Virus record (IMG/VR): IMGVR_UViG_3300044464_000070
Span: 1 to 25,897 of that record
Strand: one strand, 5' to 3'
Length of the DNA: 25,897 bases
Source: a virus
Part shown: piece after piece, positions 6,078-12,375 of the stretch
How the letters are laid out: each line of letters begins with the position of its first letter
How positions within the stretch are numbered: position 1 is the stretch's first letter
Translations under genes and position numbers: made by a program
Notes under the pieces: generated by a model
What the model saw: only the letters and a program-made list of their open reading frames with translations
Told to the model about the DNA's origin: nothing
The model's database searches: none

Positions 6078-7712
6078 ATGTTTGACAAAGAAAAGGCGCA
6101 GCGTGCGGTTAAGTTTATTGAGCTGATGAAGTTGACGGGGGATTTTCATGGGCAGCCGTTCAAACTGATTCCCTGGCAACATGATATTGTGTGGGATGTC
6201 TACGGGACGATGAACGCGCGCCAGGTGAGGCAGTATCGTTATGTGTATGTGTCGTGCGCAAAGAAAAATGCCAAGAGTCAATTAACTTCCGGCATCGGGA
6301 ATCTGCATCTGTTCGATAAGAACGAACCGAATGGGCAAATCGTTTTATGCGCAGGCGATCGCGAACAGGCAGAGCAAACGATCTATTATCCCCTAGTGGA
6401 AATGATCGAGCAGGAACCATCGCTGCTGAAGCGGGTGAAGATCACAGACTCTAAAAAGTTGATCGAGAATAAAGAGACCGGCACCATCTTAAAAGTGATC
6501 AGTGCCGAGGCATATACCAAACACGGCTGGAATATTTCCTGCTGCGTGTTCGATGAATTGCACGTGCAGCCCTCGCGTGATCTGTGGGATGTGATGACCA
6601 AAGGCGCAGGCTTGGCACGGCGCCAACCGATCTGGTGGGTGATCACCACCGCGGGGCTTGACCCAGATCGCAAGTCTATCGCGTGGGAAGTGCAGGAGAA
6701 AGCCGAAGCCATTCTAAAGGCGAGAGAAACGGGGGACGCGTCCAAGGACCTTGACACCTGGTATCCCGTCATCTATGCATACAACGGCGAAGATATTTAC
6801 AACGAGAAACATTGGTACGAGGCAAACCCATCCCTGGGCACCACGTTGCAGATCGAAGACCTGCGCGCCCTGGCGAATGAGGCGAAGCTGCATCCGTCGG
6901 ATGAGTTGCTCTTTCGTTGGCTCAATCTCAATCAATGGGTCACCACCAAGCTATCATCCTGGCTGCCGTTGGATCTGTTCGATAGCACAGTTGGCGAGTG
7001 GGGGCGTGCTGATATGTTGGGCAAGGAATGTTATCTCGGCATGGATCTTTCGACGACGACGGACCTGAGCGCGATCTGCCTGGTATTTCCGCCGCAAGAT
7101 GACTTCGACGATTGGCGCGTGATCTGGGATTGTTGGATACCTGAGAAAAATATGCAGGCGCGTATCAAGGAAGATCACGTGCCCTATGATGTCTGGGCAG
7201 CTGCTGGATATATTCAACCCACCGAAGGACCTGTCGTTGATTACACGGTCATCGAAGAACGGGTTCAGGAAGTGCGCAAACTCTACAAAGTGATCGAACT
7301 GGATGGGGATAAAACGTTTGCGACAATGCTATGGCAGCGCCTCGAAGCCGACCATTTGACCTGCGTGGATATCCCCCAGCATTATGCCACGCTGACAGAC
7401 CCGATCAACCAGGTGGAAGTATTGCTGAAGCAGCGCAATAAATTCGAGCTGGATGACGGCACGATCATCGAAGAACCGGCGCTGACTCACGAGGCACATC
7501 CCGTGGCGCGTTGGGCGTTTGGCAACGCCAGCATTTCGAAGAACGGCAATGCGCAGATTAAGTTGGTGAAACAACATAAGGGCAGGGGATATGATCGCAC
7601 GAAGCGCATCGATCCGATCATTGCGTGGGTGTGTGCGATGGCGCGTGCGAGATTTTACGAGACAGGCAAAAGTGTTTATGAGACGCGAGGCGTGCGAAGG
7701 TTGGGGGGATAG
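6078..7712 (+). CDS. terL: phage terminase large subunit (Terminase_1/YmfN type)
   Basis: 544 residues, the usual length. It cuts and pumps phage DNA into the prohead. The ATPase domain has an atypical Walker A CAKKNAKS (60-67; the family normally reads RKNGKS, so the central Gly is Ala here), Walker B CCVFDE (155-160) and coupling motif WVITTAG (187-193). The RNase H-like nuclease domain has Asp 323 in YLGMDLSTTTDLSA and Asp 512 in RIDPIIAW. The ATG lies 2 nt after the preceding stop. It is followed by an AGCNNTT heptamer array. Assignment is firm; whether the G-to-A change in the P-loop matters is not known. Confidence 0.93.
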   Translation: MFDKEKAQRAVKFIELMKLTGDFHGQPFKLIPWQHDIVWDVYGTMNARQVRQYRYVYVSCAKKNAKSQLTSGIGNLHLFDKNEPNGQIVLCAGDREQAEQTIYYPLVEMIEQEPSLLKRVKITDSKKLIENKETGTILKVISAEAYTKHGWNISCCVFDELHVQPSRDLWDVMTKGAGLARRQPIWWVITTAGLDPDRKSIAWEVQEKAEAILKARETGDASKDLDTWYPVIYAYNGEDIYNEKHWYEANPSLGTTLQIEDLRALANEAKLHPSDELLFRWLNLNQWVTTKLSSWLPLDLFDSTVGEWGRADMLGKECYLGMDLSTTTDLSAICLVFPPQDDFDDWRVIWDCWIPEKNMQARIKEDHVPYDVWAAAGYIQPTEGPVVDYTVIEERVQEVRKLYKVIELDGDKTFATMLWQRLEADHLTCVDIPQHYATLTDPINQVEVLLKQRNKFELDDGTIIEEPALTHEAHPVARWAFGNASISKNGNAQIKLVKQHKGRGYDRTKRIDPIIAWVCAMARARFYETGKSVYETRGVRRLGG

Positions 7713-7716
7713 GTGC

Positions 7717-7744
7717 AGCTGTTAGCGATTAGCTGTTAGCTTTA
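7717..7744. repeat. AGCNNTT heptamer array
   Basis: Four tandem heptamers AGCTGTT, AGCGATT, AGCTGTT, AGCTTTA follow terL directly. The last one provides the stop codon (TAA on the - strand, 7742-7744) of the convergent gene. It belongs to a family of seven such arrays in this window. Confidence 0.75.
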
Positions 7745-7948
7745 TAGGTTGTCAAACCAATGTGGGGAAATGTTTGTTGAATATCGGATTGCGTCCATGA
7801 GATCATGTTGAAGTTCTTCTGGCAGGTCATCGAAGAAAGTTCCCTTGAATGTAAAACGTTCTATGGATGAAACGCGCCAGATTCCATCTTGATCCTGGAT
7901 TGCTTCAAGAGTCATTTTGGTTGCAGGGCTGGGCTTAGGTTCGAACAT
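7742..7948 (-). CDS. small acidic hypothetical protein
   Basis: A 68-residue product, charged and without hydrophobic segments, containing a plausible helix DLPEELQHDLMDAIRY near the C-terminus. Support comes from its amino-acid make-up and from a -10-like TATAAT on the - strand (7959-7964) about 10 nt upstream of the ATG. The leader would be only a few nt, so there is no Shine-Dalgarno. It is divergent from the 7973 gene and convergent with terL. No family is recognised. Confidence 0.5.
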   Translation of the reverse strand: MFEPKPSPATKMTLEAIQDQDGIWRVSSIERFTFKGTFFDDLPEELQHDLMDAIRYSTNISPHWFDNL

Positions 7949-7958
7949 CGTTGGCGGG

Positions 7959-7966
7959 ATTATAAT
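7959..7966. promoter_or_regulatory. shared divergent -10 (ATTATAAT)
   Basis: The palindromic ATTATAAT gives TATAAT on the + strand (7961-7966) and TATAAT on the - strand (7959-7964). On the + strand the ATG at 7973 falls where transcription should begin, which predicts a leaderless mRNA. On the - strand the ATG (7948) is about 4 nt from the predicted start. No strong -35 is seen on either side. Confidence 0.4.
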
Positions 7967-7972
7967 GCTGAT

Positions 7973-8257
7973 ATGAACGCATCAGAGTTTGCAAAAGCAT
8001 ATCTAGGAGAATTCAAGACCGAAGATTGGCAAAAGGATCTTCTGGAAAACATTGAACTTCTTCAGAGATATAAATTCGGTATTCATGTTGGTGGTCAGCG
8101 CGCCCGCAAATGGCAGACTCATCTCATGTATCTGCGTGCGTGTTGGGAAATGGGGATGGAGACTTGTACGATCTCGGGTGATGTAGAGTCTATCCGCCCC
8201 AGGCTGCATGTTGTTTATGATGATTTGATCTACATGCCAAAATACCCAAAGGAATAA
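7973..8257 (+). CDS. hypothetical phage protein
   Basis: 94 residues from ATG 7973 (MNASEFAKAYLG). I chose this start over an in-frame ATG at 7889 because the upstream part is antisense to the 7742-7948 gene and because the TATAAT sits just before 7973. The sequence is mixed helix/strand, with one basic turn (GGQRARKW) and two Cys. No catalytic motif is seen. It is followed after one nt by the 8259 gene, whose ribosome binding site AAAGGA lies inside it, so both are likely co-expressed. No family is recognised. Confidence 0.55.
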   Translation: MNASEFAKAYLGEFKTEDWQKDLLENIELLQRYKFGIHVGGQRARKWQTHLMYLRACWEMGMETCTISGDVESIRPRLHVVYDDLIYMPKYPKE

Positions 8258-8258
8258 C

Positions 8259-8591
8259 ATGAAACTTTATCCAATGTATCATAAGGTTTGCGGGAAAATT
8301 TCTTTTTATACAAAGCAGCGTCTTGTTGATATGATTGATCCATGGCCTCCAAACGCAAAAGATGTTATTCTTCTCGATGGCACACAGCCGTTGAATTATA
8401 TTGATGAGCTTTTTTGCGACTCGTGTAAAACTCTTTCCCGTCGCAAGACATGGAATGAGTTTTACTATAAAAGTAATGAGCCTATTGATGTAGATTTTAT
8501 TCCACAAAAAACGTATACATCAAAAGAGTTCAACGAACTGGCAAAAGGCGATCCGTTGAAGAAGCTATGGGACGAGGATCAAGAAAAGTAG
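8259..8591 (+). CDS. hypothetical protein with CDSC zinc-ribbon-like motif
   Basis: 110 residues, AT-rich compared with the structural genes. It contains an early HKVCGKISFYTK segment and a later ELFCDSCKTL; together the three Cys and the His could bind one metal ion in the manner of short phage zinc ribbons. AAAGGA (8248-8253) precedes the ATG. Its 3' end overlaps the first copy of the 18-bp palindrome (8588-8605), which supplies the stop TAG. Function unknown. The composition and position suggest accessory cargo placed between the packaging and structural blocks. Confidence 0.6.
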   Translation: MKLYPMYHKVCGKISFYTKQRLVDMIDPWPPNAKDVILLDGTQPLNYIDELFCDSCKTLSRRKTWNEFYYKSNEPIDVDFIPQKTYTSKEFNELAKGDPLKKLWDEDQEK

Positions 8592-8687
8592 ATAAATCTA
8601 TCTGCGCTGCAGGAGTTTTCTGAAGCGTAGATATTTTTGGCTACAGGGGCCCGAAAAAGATTTTGTGGCCGTTGTAGCTATTTCTAG

Positions 8688-9398
8688 CTACGGCGCATGC
8701 CGCAGGGATTCCATGGCTTGAAGGAGCACGCGCTTTTCAAGGGTGGGCATGTTCTCAATTTTCTTTTCCCAACGTTTGATCTTACGCTTGATGCGCTGGC
8801 GGTCAGTGCGGTTGACGCCGAGAAATGCGTAATCATGCAGTGCAATGGGTTCGGGGTAATTCATCCATAGCCATTCTTTCGCGACTCTGCCTGCGCGGGT
8901 CATGGTGTTGTAGGAGAGTGTGCGCCAATCCTTTAATTCCCTGGCATAGAGCTTCGACCAATAGCCTGAGATCATGACCATACACTTCAGGGACTTGATC
9001 AAGGTGAGTAGAGTCTGATGTTGTTCGACGGTGTCAAACTCATGTTCGTAAATGTCACCCTGCCATGAACGCACTGGCGTGCCATCGATGTCACGCTTGA
9101 GATATGGTGGATCTAAGTATATAAAGCAGTTTTCTTCAGGGTAGCCAGATGTATCTACAGCGGACCGCAGGGTTGTGATCACGTCGTCATTTATGACTAC
9201 AGCGGCCGGTAGTGATTCGCGTAAAAGGTTTGTACAGCTGGGGTAGACATCGATGACTACGGTGACGTGGGCAGGGCGTTTCATGCGCACGATGGCACCG
9301 GAACCGACGAAGCCTTCGATGTAAACATCGTGCGGTGGGATTTGGTTGATGATGGTCTGGAAGACTCCAGCTCCGTTTTTACTGCCGGGATAGTTCAT
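8688..9398 (-). CDS. DNA adenine methyltransferase (D12 class)
   Basis: 236 residues. The N-terminal YPGSK (3-7) precedes AdoMet motif I EGFVGSGA (28-35), and the catalytic motif IV is DPPY (96-99, in YLDPPYL). These are the marks of D12/Dam-like N6-adenine methylases. The C-terminus is basic and helical (RIKRKIKRWEKK), possibly binding DNA. It is the only sizeable - strand gene here, interrupting the late operon. Phage methylases protect DNA from host restriction or act in regulation; the target site cannot be read from sequence. Its stop codon is inside one 18-bp palindrome (8674-8691), and three more copies are embedded in the coding region, read as V-x-x-x-x-(Y or D). Confidence 0.9.
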   Translation of the reverse strand: MNYPGSKNGAGVFQTIINQIPPHDVYIEGFVGSGAIVRMKRPAHVTVVIDVYPSCTNLLRESLPAAVVINDDVITTLRSAVDTSGYPEENCFIYLDPPYLKRDIDGTPVRSWQGDIYEHEFDTVEQHQTLLTLIKSLKCMVMISGYWSKLYARELKDWRTLSYNTMTRAGRVAKEWLWMNYPEPIALHDYAFLGVNRTDRQRIKRKIKRWEKKIENMPTLEKRVLLQAMESLRHAP

Positions 9399-9434
9399 GA
9401 TGATATCCTGTAGTTGAAAATGACTGCGTACGAT

Positions 9435-9462
9435 CGCAATTAGCGATTAGCTTTTAGCGATG
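9435..9462. repeat. AGCNNTT heptamer array
   Basis: CGCAATT, AGCGATT, AGCTTTT, AGCGATG in tandem, lying between two copies of the 18-bp palindrome in the 750-bp gap upstream of the methylase gene. Confidence 0.65.
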
Positions 9463-9641
9463 CTGCACGATCGCGGGTGTAGATGGAACCAACTACACTT
9501 GCCGTGCGCCCGTAGTTGTTTATGGCTGCGCAGTCTTATGTAGATGAAAACATCTACCACGCCGGCATTGTAGACGAGAATGTCTACGATGTCAAGAGTC
9601 TAGATCCCGCGCAGTTGAAAATGGCTACAGCTGCGGAGTGC

Positions 9642-9670
9642 TTGACTTTTGGAATCGGATTTGCTATTAT
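9642..9670 (+). promoter_or_regulatory. sigma70-type promoter for the structured RNA
   Basis: TTGACT (9642-9647), a 17-nt spacer, and TATTAT (9665-9670). Transcription would start at about 9677. No credible ORF with a ribosome binding site follows, and a terminator hairpin lies about 290 nt downstream, so the product is probably an RNA. Confidence 0.7.
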
Positions 9671-9676
9671 GTGCGT

Positions 9677-9993
9677 GGCGGTGTTCAGCTTGCCCCCCTC
9701 AAGCCAGAGCCGCCACTTGCTTTGATGTTTTGCTAAAACATTGGTTGGGTCGTAAGAGTCCAACCGCCGATCAGGTAATAACAGCAAAAGAGGTGCTATG
9801 CACCATGAAAGGGGCGGGCTAGGTTCCTGATCACCAATTGCCTGCCCATCATATCTTCGAAACCTTTTTTGACTTGGGGACTGGCTTGGTGTGGTGTGGA
9901 ATGAGCGCATGGAAATTCCACAAGCCCAGCTCCGTAAGATGCGCAGCCAGAGTCACATGTTAGACAAACGCCCAGATCATCGGGCGTTTGTCA
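9677..9993 (+). ncRNA. candidate structured non-coding RNA, about 315 nt, two pseudoknots
   Basis: Between a strong promoter and a terminator lies a non-coding stretch rich in helices. In order: GTGGCGG/CCGCCAC (9675-9681 with 9710-9716) enclosing GCTTG/CAAGC with a CCCCCCT loop; GGTTGG/CCAACC (9743-9748 with 9760-9765); GATCAGG/CCTGATC (9769-9775 with 9826-9832), enclosing GGTGC/GCACC (9792-9796 with 9800-9804). GGGCGGGC (9812-9819) pairs with GCCTGCCC (9840-9847), crossing the previous helix as a pseudoknot. A long hairpin follows, CTGGCTT with AAGCCCAG and TGTGGAA with TTCCACA (9881-9929). Its loop GCGCAT (9905-9910) can pair with ATGCGC (9939-9944), a second pseudoknot. It does not match tRNA, tmRNA or RNase P features I know. 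A HEARO/omega-RNA-like identity is possible but no IscB or TnpB gene is adjacent. Confidence 0.6.
9963..9992. terminator. intrinsic, probably bidirectional terminator
   Basis: Perfect 11-bp inverted repeat GACAAACGCCC/GGGCGTTTGTC (9963-9973 with 9982-9992), with an 8-nt loop. The GGGCG stem ends in TTTGT on the + strand and mirrors this on the - strand. It closes the structured RNA just upstream of promoter B. Confidence 0.75.
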
Positions 9994-10004
9994 CTTAACT
10001 GCAC

Positions 10005-10032
10005 TTGACGGTTTTCTTTGCGGGGTTATAAT
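10005..10032 (+). promoter_or_regulatory. sigma70-type late promoter B
   Basis: TTGACG (10005-10010), a 16-nt spacer, and TATAAT (10027-10032). It is followed by AGTTGAAT (10040-10047) near the expected start point, as in copy A. It drives leader B and, if read through, the gene block starting at 10149. Confidence 0.75.
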
Positions 10033-10039
10033 CTGCCTC

Positions 10040-10094
10040 AGTTGAATATTTGATCGCACTCCTGGTGTATACCAGGTGAATGTCGGAACATATT
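10040..10094 (+). promoter_or_regulatory. late leader RNA, copy B
   Basis: The transcript would begin with AGTTGAAT, then form hairpin CCTGGT/ACCAGG (10061-10066 with 10071-10076), then TCGGAA (10083-10088), then enter the terminator stem. The order matches copy A at 4231-4282, although the first hairpin differs in sequence, which argues for conserved structure. An ATG at 10080 is in frame with the 10149 gene through the terminator, so translation of a leader could influence termination. Confidence 0.6.
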
Positions 10095-10135
10095 GCGCCC
10101 GATGACTCTGTTGAGTCATCGGGCGCTTTGTTTTT
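10095..10135 (+). terminator. strong intrinsic terminator in leader B (possible attenuator)
   Basis: Perfect 14-bp stem (10095-10108 with 10113-10126), loop TGTT, followed by TTTGTTTTT (10127-10135). It lies between promoter B and the ATG at 10149, so it should block the downstream operon unless antitermination occurs. It could alternatively end a small RNA of about 95 nt. Confidence 0.8.
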
Positions 10136-10148
10136 CCAAGGAGAGAAC

Positions 10149-10412
10149 ATGGCAAAACCTATGGCACGCGCAAAGTTTTACTGCACTTCCATCATAAAAA
10201 TGACGGGCATGGGGTACAGCTCCGAAACTGGAAAGTACGAACCACGCATTGTGGATGATTACAAATTCAATGCCGTGTCCACTGGATCTGAAGAGAACAA
10301 AAGTTTCTTTGCATCCACGCCGTCTGGCAGTCTGTCTCTCTCCTCGGTACGTGATGATCTGTTTGAAGTGGGTAAAGAATATTACTTGGACTTTTCTCCA
10401 GCTGAAGGCTAA
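10149..10412 (+). CDS. small conserved phage protein of unknown function
   Basis: 87 residues from ATG 10149, with AAGGAGAG 4-11 nt upstream. An in-frame ATG at 10080 would place the leader terminator inside the gene and is rejected as the main start. The product is soluble. Features such as FYCTSIIKMTG, a mid-region GSEENKSFFASTPSGSL and an ending GKEYYLDFSPAEG recall short proteins that occur near the start of structural operons in many siphoviruses (an impression from memory, not a search). It is followed without a gap by the HD-GYP gene. Confidence 0.7.
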   Translation: MAKPMARAKFYCTSIIKMTGMGYSSETGKYEPRIVDDYKFNAVSTGSEENKSFFASTPSGSLSLSSVRDDLFEVGKEYYLDFSPAEG

Positions 10413-10979
10413 ATGGAATTTCAGCTCGGAGATGTCATTCGCATGTTTCGCAGGATGGGGGATCTGCATTCACCCAGCACAGAAGATCACGCAGTACGTG
10501 TGCGTGATTTCGCGCTGCGAATCGGGGAACGCTTGAAACTCAGCAGCGAGCAGATGAACCTTTTGAAATACGCAGCGGACGCGCACGACATTGGCAAGAT
10601 GTTTATTGATGCCAGTATTTTGTATAAGCCTGGCAGACTCAATAAGGCTCAGCGCGGACAGGTGGAAAAACATTGTGAGCTGGGCGTCGAGGCAGTGGAG
10701 CCGATCCATTTACCCGCTGACATTATGCAAGCCATTCTCCACCATCACGAACACTACGATGGCAGTGGTTATCCCAACAAACTCAAAGGCGAAGAGATCC
10801 CATTATTTGCGCGTGTCGTAACGATCGCGGATATGTGGGACGCGCTGAATTCAGACCGTCCACACCGGACCGGCTTCAGCTCGGTGAAAGCTCTGGAGAT
10901 CATGAATCAATCAGCAGCTTGGTTTGATCCGAAGCTCTTCGCGATCTTCCTGGATATTGTGCGAGGCACAGAGTCGTAA
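10413..10979 (+). CDS. HD-GYP domain phosphohydrolase
   Basis: 188 residues forming a single HD-GYP domain. Putative metal ligands: His 26 (DHAVRV), HD 58-59 (AHDIGK), His 87 (KHCELG), His 110-112 (HHHEHYDGSGYP, which also gives the GYP motif at 119-121) and Asp 140 (IADMWDAL). HD-GYP proteins hydrolyse cyclic di-GMP or related nucleotides. All motif residues appear present, and there is no sensory domain. It begins directly after the 10149 gene stop and overlaps the next gene (TAATG), so it belongs to the late operon. A stand-alone HD-GYP enzyme in a phage structural operon is unusual; it may alter host signalling, or act on another nucleotide. Confidence 0.88.
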   Translation: MEFQLGDVIRMFRRMGDLHSPSTEDHAVRVRDFALRIGERLKLSSEQMNLLKYAADAHDIGKMFIDASILYKPGRLNKAQRGQVEKHCELGVEAVEPIHLPADIMQAILHHHEHYDGSGYPNKLKGEEIPLFARVVTIADMWDALNSDRPHRTGFSSVKALEIMNQSAAWFDPKLFAIFLDIVRGTES

Positions 10980-11479
10980 TGTCTTCAGAATTAATTGTCA
11001 CTCTGATCGCTGCGGTATTGGGATCATCTGTCCTTGGGGCGGTCGTTACCTATTTTCTTATGCGGCGCAAGATCGCAGCGGAGACCAATGAGACCAACGA
11101 GAAAGCCGCATCTGAAAAAGTGGATACCACCCAGAAGACCTCAGACTTCGTCGAGAAAATTCAAAACAAGAATATTGATCTATACGAGAAAAATACTGAG
11201 CTCGAGAAGATCAAGATCGACCAGGCGCATGTCATTGAGAGTCTCACGGAACGGTTAGCAGCTCGCGACCGGCAATTGGAAACGTTGAACAAACAAGTGG
11301 AACGTTTATCCAGCCTGGCAGAGCAGGCGCCGATCACTGAAACTTTGCGCTCGCAATTAGAGACCGTGAATAATATCGCCGCTCAATTGCAGCAATTGTT
11401 GATCGAAAAAGAAAAGACCATGCAGGAATTATCGCAGACGAATCGCGACCTGCAAATGCGCAAACCATCCAAAACATAA
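10979..11479 (+). CDS. membrane-anchored coiled-coil protein (spanin- or Rz-like candidate)
   Basis: 166 residues. The N-terminus holds one transmembrane helix (about residues 5-27, ending in MRRK), then a long, charged, heptad-rich region to residue 150, predicted coiled coil. This topology fits an inner-membrane spanin (Rz) or other phage membrane coiled-coil protein, but no outer-membrane Rz1 partner is seen within it. The ATG overlaps the HD-GYP stop by one base (TAATG). AAGGAG at its 3' end serves the next gene. Function is inferred from topology only. Confidence 0.6.
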   Translation: MSSELIVTLIAAVLGSSVLGAVVTYFLMRRKIAAETNETNEKAASEKVDTTQKTSDFVEKIQNKNIDLYEKNTELEKIKIDQAHVIESLTERLAARDRQLETLNKQVERLSSLAEQAPITETLRSQLETVNNIAAQLQQLLIEKEKTMQELSQTNRDLQMRKPSKT

Positions 11480-11488
11480 GGAGTTGAT

Positions 11489-11854
11489 ATGGACATTTTT
11501 TTACCTGGCAAATACAAAATCTCATCTGATTTAACCACCCTGAAAATTCATAATGCAGATGACGAACTTACGCCCGTGGTGGGGAATTTTTTCAAGAACG
11601 ACACTATTGACGTATTTCAGGTGTTTCCGGTCAACGCTAAAGGGATTGTATGGGGCATGATTACACCACCAAATACCCCAGTCAAAAAATATATTGGCAT
11701 GAGTGTTTACGGAAAGCCGAAGGTCGTTCGCTTTGCCGACTTACCAGAAGCAGAGTCTGAAACATCCAGAGATGCGCTGGCGAGTGCAGTGAATGGCTTA
11801 ACCCTTGCGATCAATGCGCTGGCTGCCCAGGTCCACGAGCTGACAAATAAATGA
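11489..11854 (+). CDS. hypothetical protein, beta-rich N-terminus and helical C-terminus
   Basis: 121 residues; AAGGAG (11478-11483) precedes the ATG. Residues 1-80 look beta-rich (KYIGMSVYGKPK), and 85-121 form an amphipathic helix (LASAVNGLTLAINALAAQVHEL) that might oligomerise. Its stop overlaps the start of the DUF115-like gene by 4 bp (ATGA). I do not recognise a family. Its position in the late operon before the portal suggests a virion or assembly role, but this is only inference. Confidence 0.6.
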   Translation: MDIFLPGKYKISSDLTTLKIHNADDELTPVVGNFFKNDTIDVFQVFPVNAKGIVWGMITPPNTPVKKYIGMSVYGKPKVVRFADLPEAESETSRDALASAVNGLTLAINALAAQVHELTNK

Positions 11855-12375
11855 CCGACGCGCATATGCCTGCGGCTATATTGGGTGGCGGTCCAAGTCT
11901 TAAACAAGACCTGGAGAAACTGCCTGATGGGTGCGTATTGATCAGCGTGAACGATCATGCGCTGCATCATTGCGAGCCGCATTTCCTGGTCCACTTGGAT
12001 AACCACTTCGATAAATGCCCAGAGCTGAAAGAAGCGCTCGATCACTATACCGGCATCGTAGTGAGTCCGTTTTCAAACAGCCATGTCACATTGCCGAAGG
12101 GTGAGTGGTGGGATGGTGGTTTCACATCCACGCTGGCAACCTGGTTTGCATTATGGAGCGGCTACGATCCAGTCATCTTATGCGGCATGGATTGTTATCA
12201 GGGTGAGATCAAATATTGTCATGAGCGACCGAGTTTTTACCATCCCGTTTTCGATTTTCCGCTTGAAAATCACCTGCGCGCCTGGCGTTTTGCCCTCAAA
12301 AAATGCCCCAATCCTGAGCGAATCAAGGCAATGAGTGGTCCTTTGGTGGAGGTGTTTGGTGCCTACACAGCCTAA
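11851..12375 (+). CDS. DUF115/MptE-like protein
   Basis: 174 residues. An N-terminal GGGPSLKQDLEKL loop is followed by LISVNDH and HFLVHLDNH segments, then GGFTSTLATWFALWSGYDPVI and CGMDCYQ. This pattern (GGGPSL ... TS...A..G.dpIiLcGMDcy) is characteristic of the DUF115 / 6-hydroxymethylpterin-pyrophosphokinase-MptE-like family, Rossmann-type nucleotide-binding proteins also found in phages. The gene overlaps its upstream neighbour by 4 bp, and its 3' end overlaps the small membrane gene starting at 12359. Its substrate in this phage is not known; modification of a glycan or nucleotide is a guess from the family. Confidence 0.7.
   Translation: MTDAHMPAAILGGGPSLKQDLEKLPDGCVLISVNDHALHHCEPHFLVHLDNHFDKCPELKEALDHYTGIVVSPFSNSHVTLPKGEWWDGGFTSTLATWFALWSGYDPVILCGMDCYQGEIKYCHERPSFYHPVFDFPLENHLRAWRFALKKCPNPERIKAMSGPLVEVFGAYTA

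Larger units (their letters stand above)
8588..9628. repeat. family of 12 copies of an 18-bp palindromic motif, GTAGNYRNNNNYRNCTAC
   Basis: Copies start at 8588, 8627, 8674, 9141, 9183, 9243, 9410, 9479, 9512, 9540, 9570 and 9611, each exactly 18 bp. All twelve have a pyrimidine-purine step at positions 6-7 and again at 12-13, and GTAG/CTAC ends with at most one change. Many have inner arms that pair too (9540: GTAGATG-AAAA-CATCTAC; 8674: GTAGCTA-TTTC-TAGCTAC), with changes that keep pairing, including G-T wobbles. Three copies lie downstream of the methylase gene, three inside it (all in the same codon phase) and six upstream. I found no copy elsewhere in the window. They could be operator sites for a dimeric regulator or RNA/cruciform hairpins. 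Confidence 0.75.

Noticed and set aside
9410-9628. CRISPR-like array formed by the 18-bp palindromes
   Set aside because: Spacing is irregular (28-69 bp), the copies differ in their centres, and there are no cas genes.
9516-9725. 69-aa ORF over the palindromes and promoter
   Set aside because: No ribosome site, its sequence is mostly repeat hairpins and the -35/-10 elements, and it ends inside the first helix of the RNA candidate.
9677-9993. tmRNA or tRNA identity for the structured RNA
   Set aside because: No 3' CCA acceptor end, no T-loop GTTCGANTC in the right place, and no tag reading frame with the usual flanks. CCCAGCTCC at 9925-9933 looked suggestive but is not followed by CCA.
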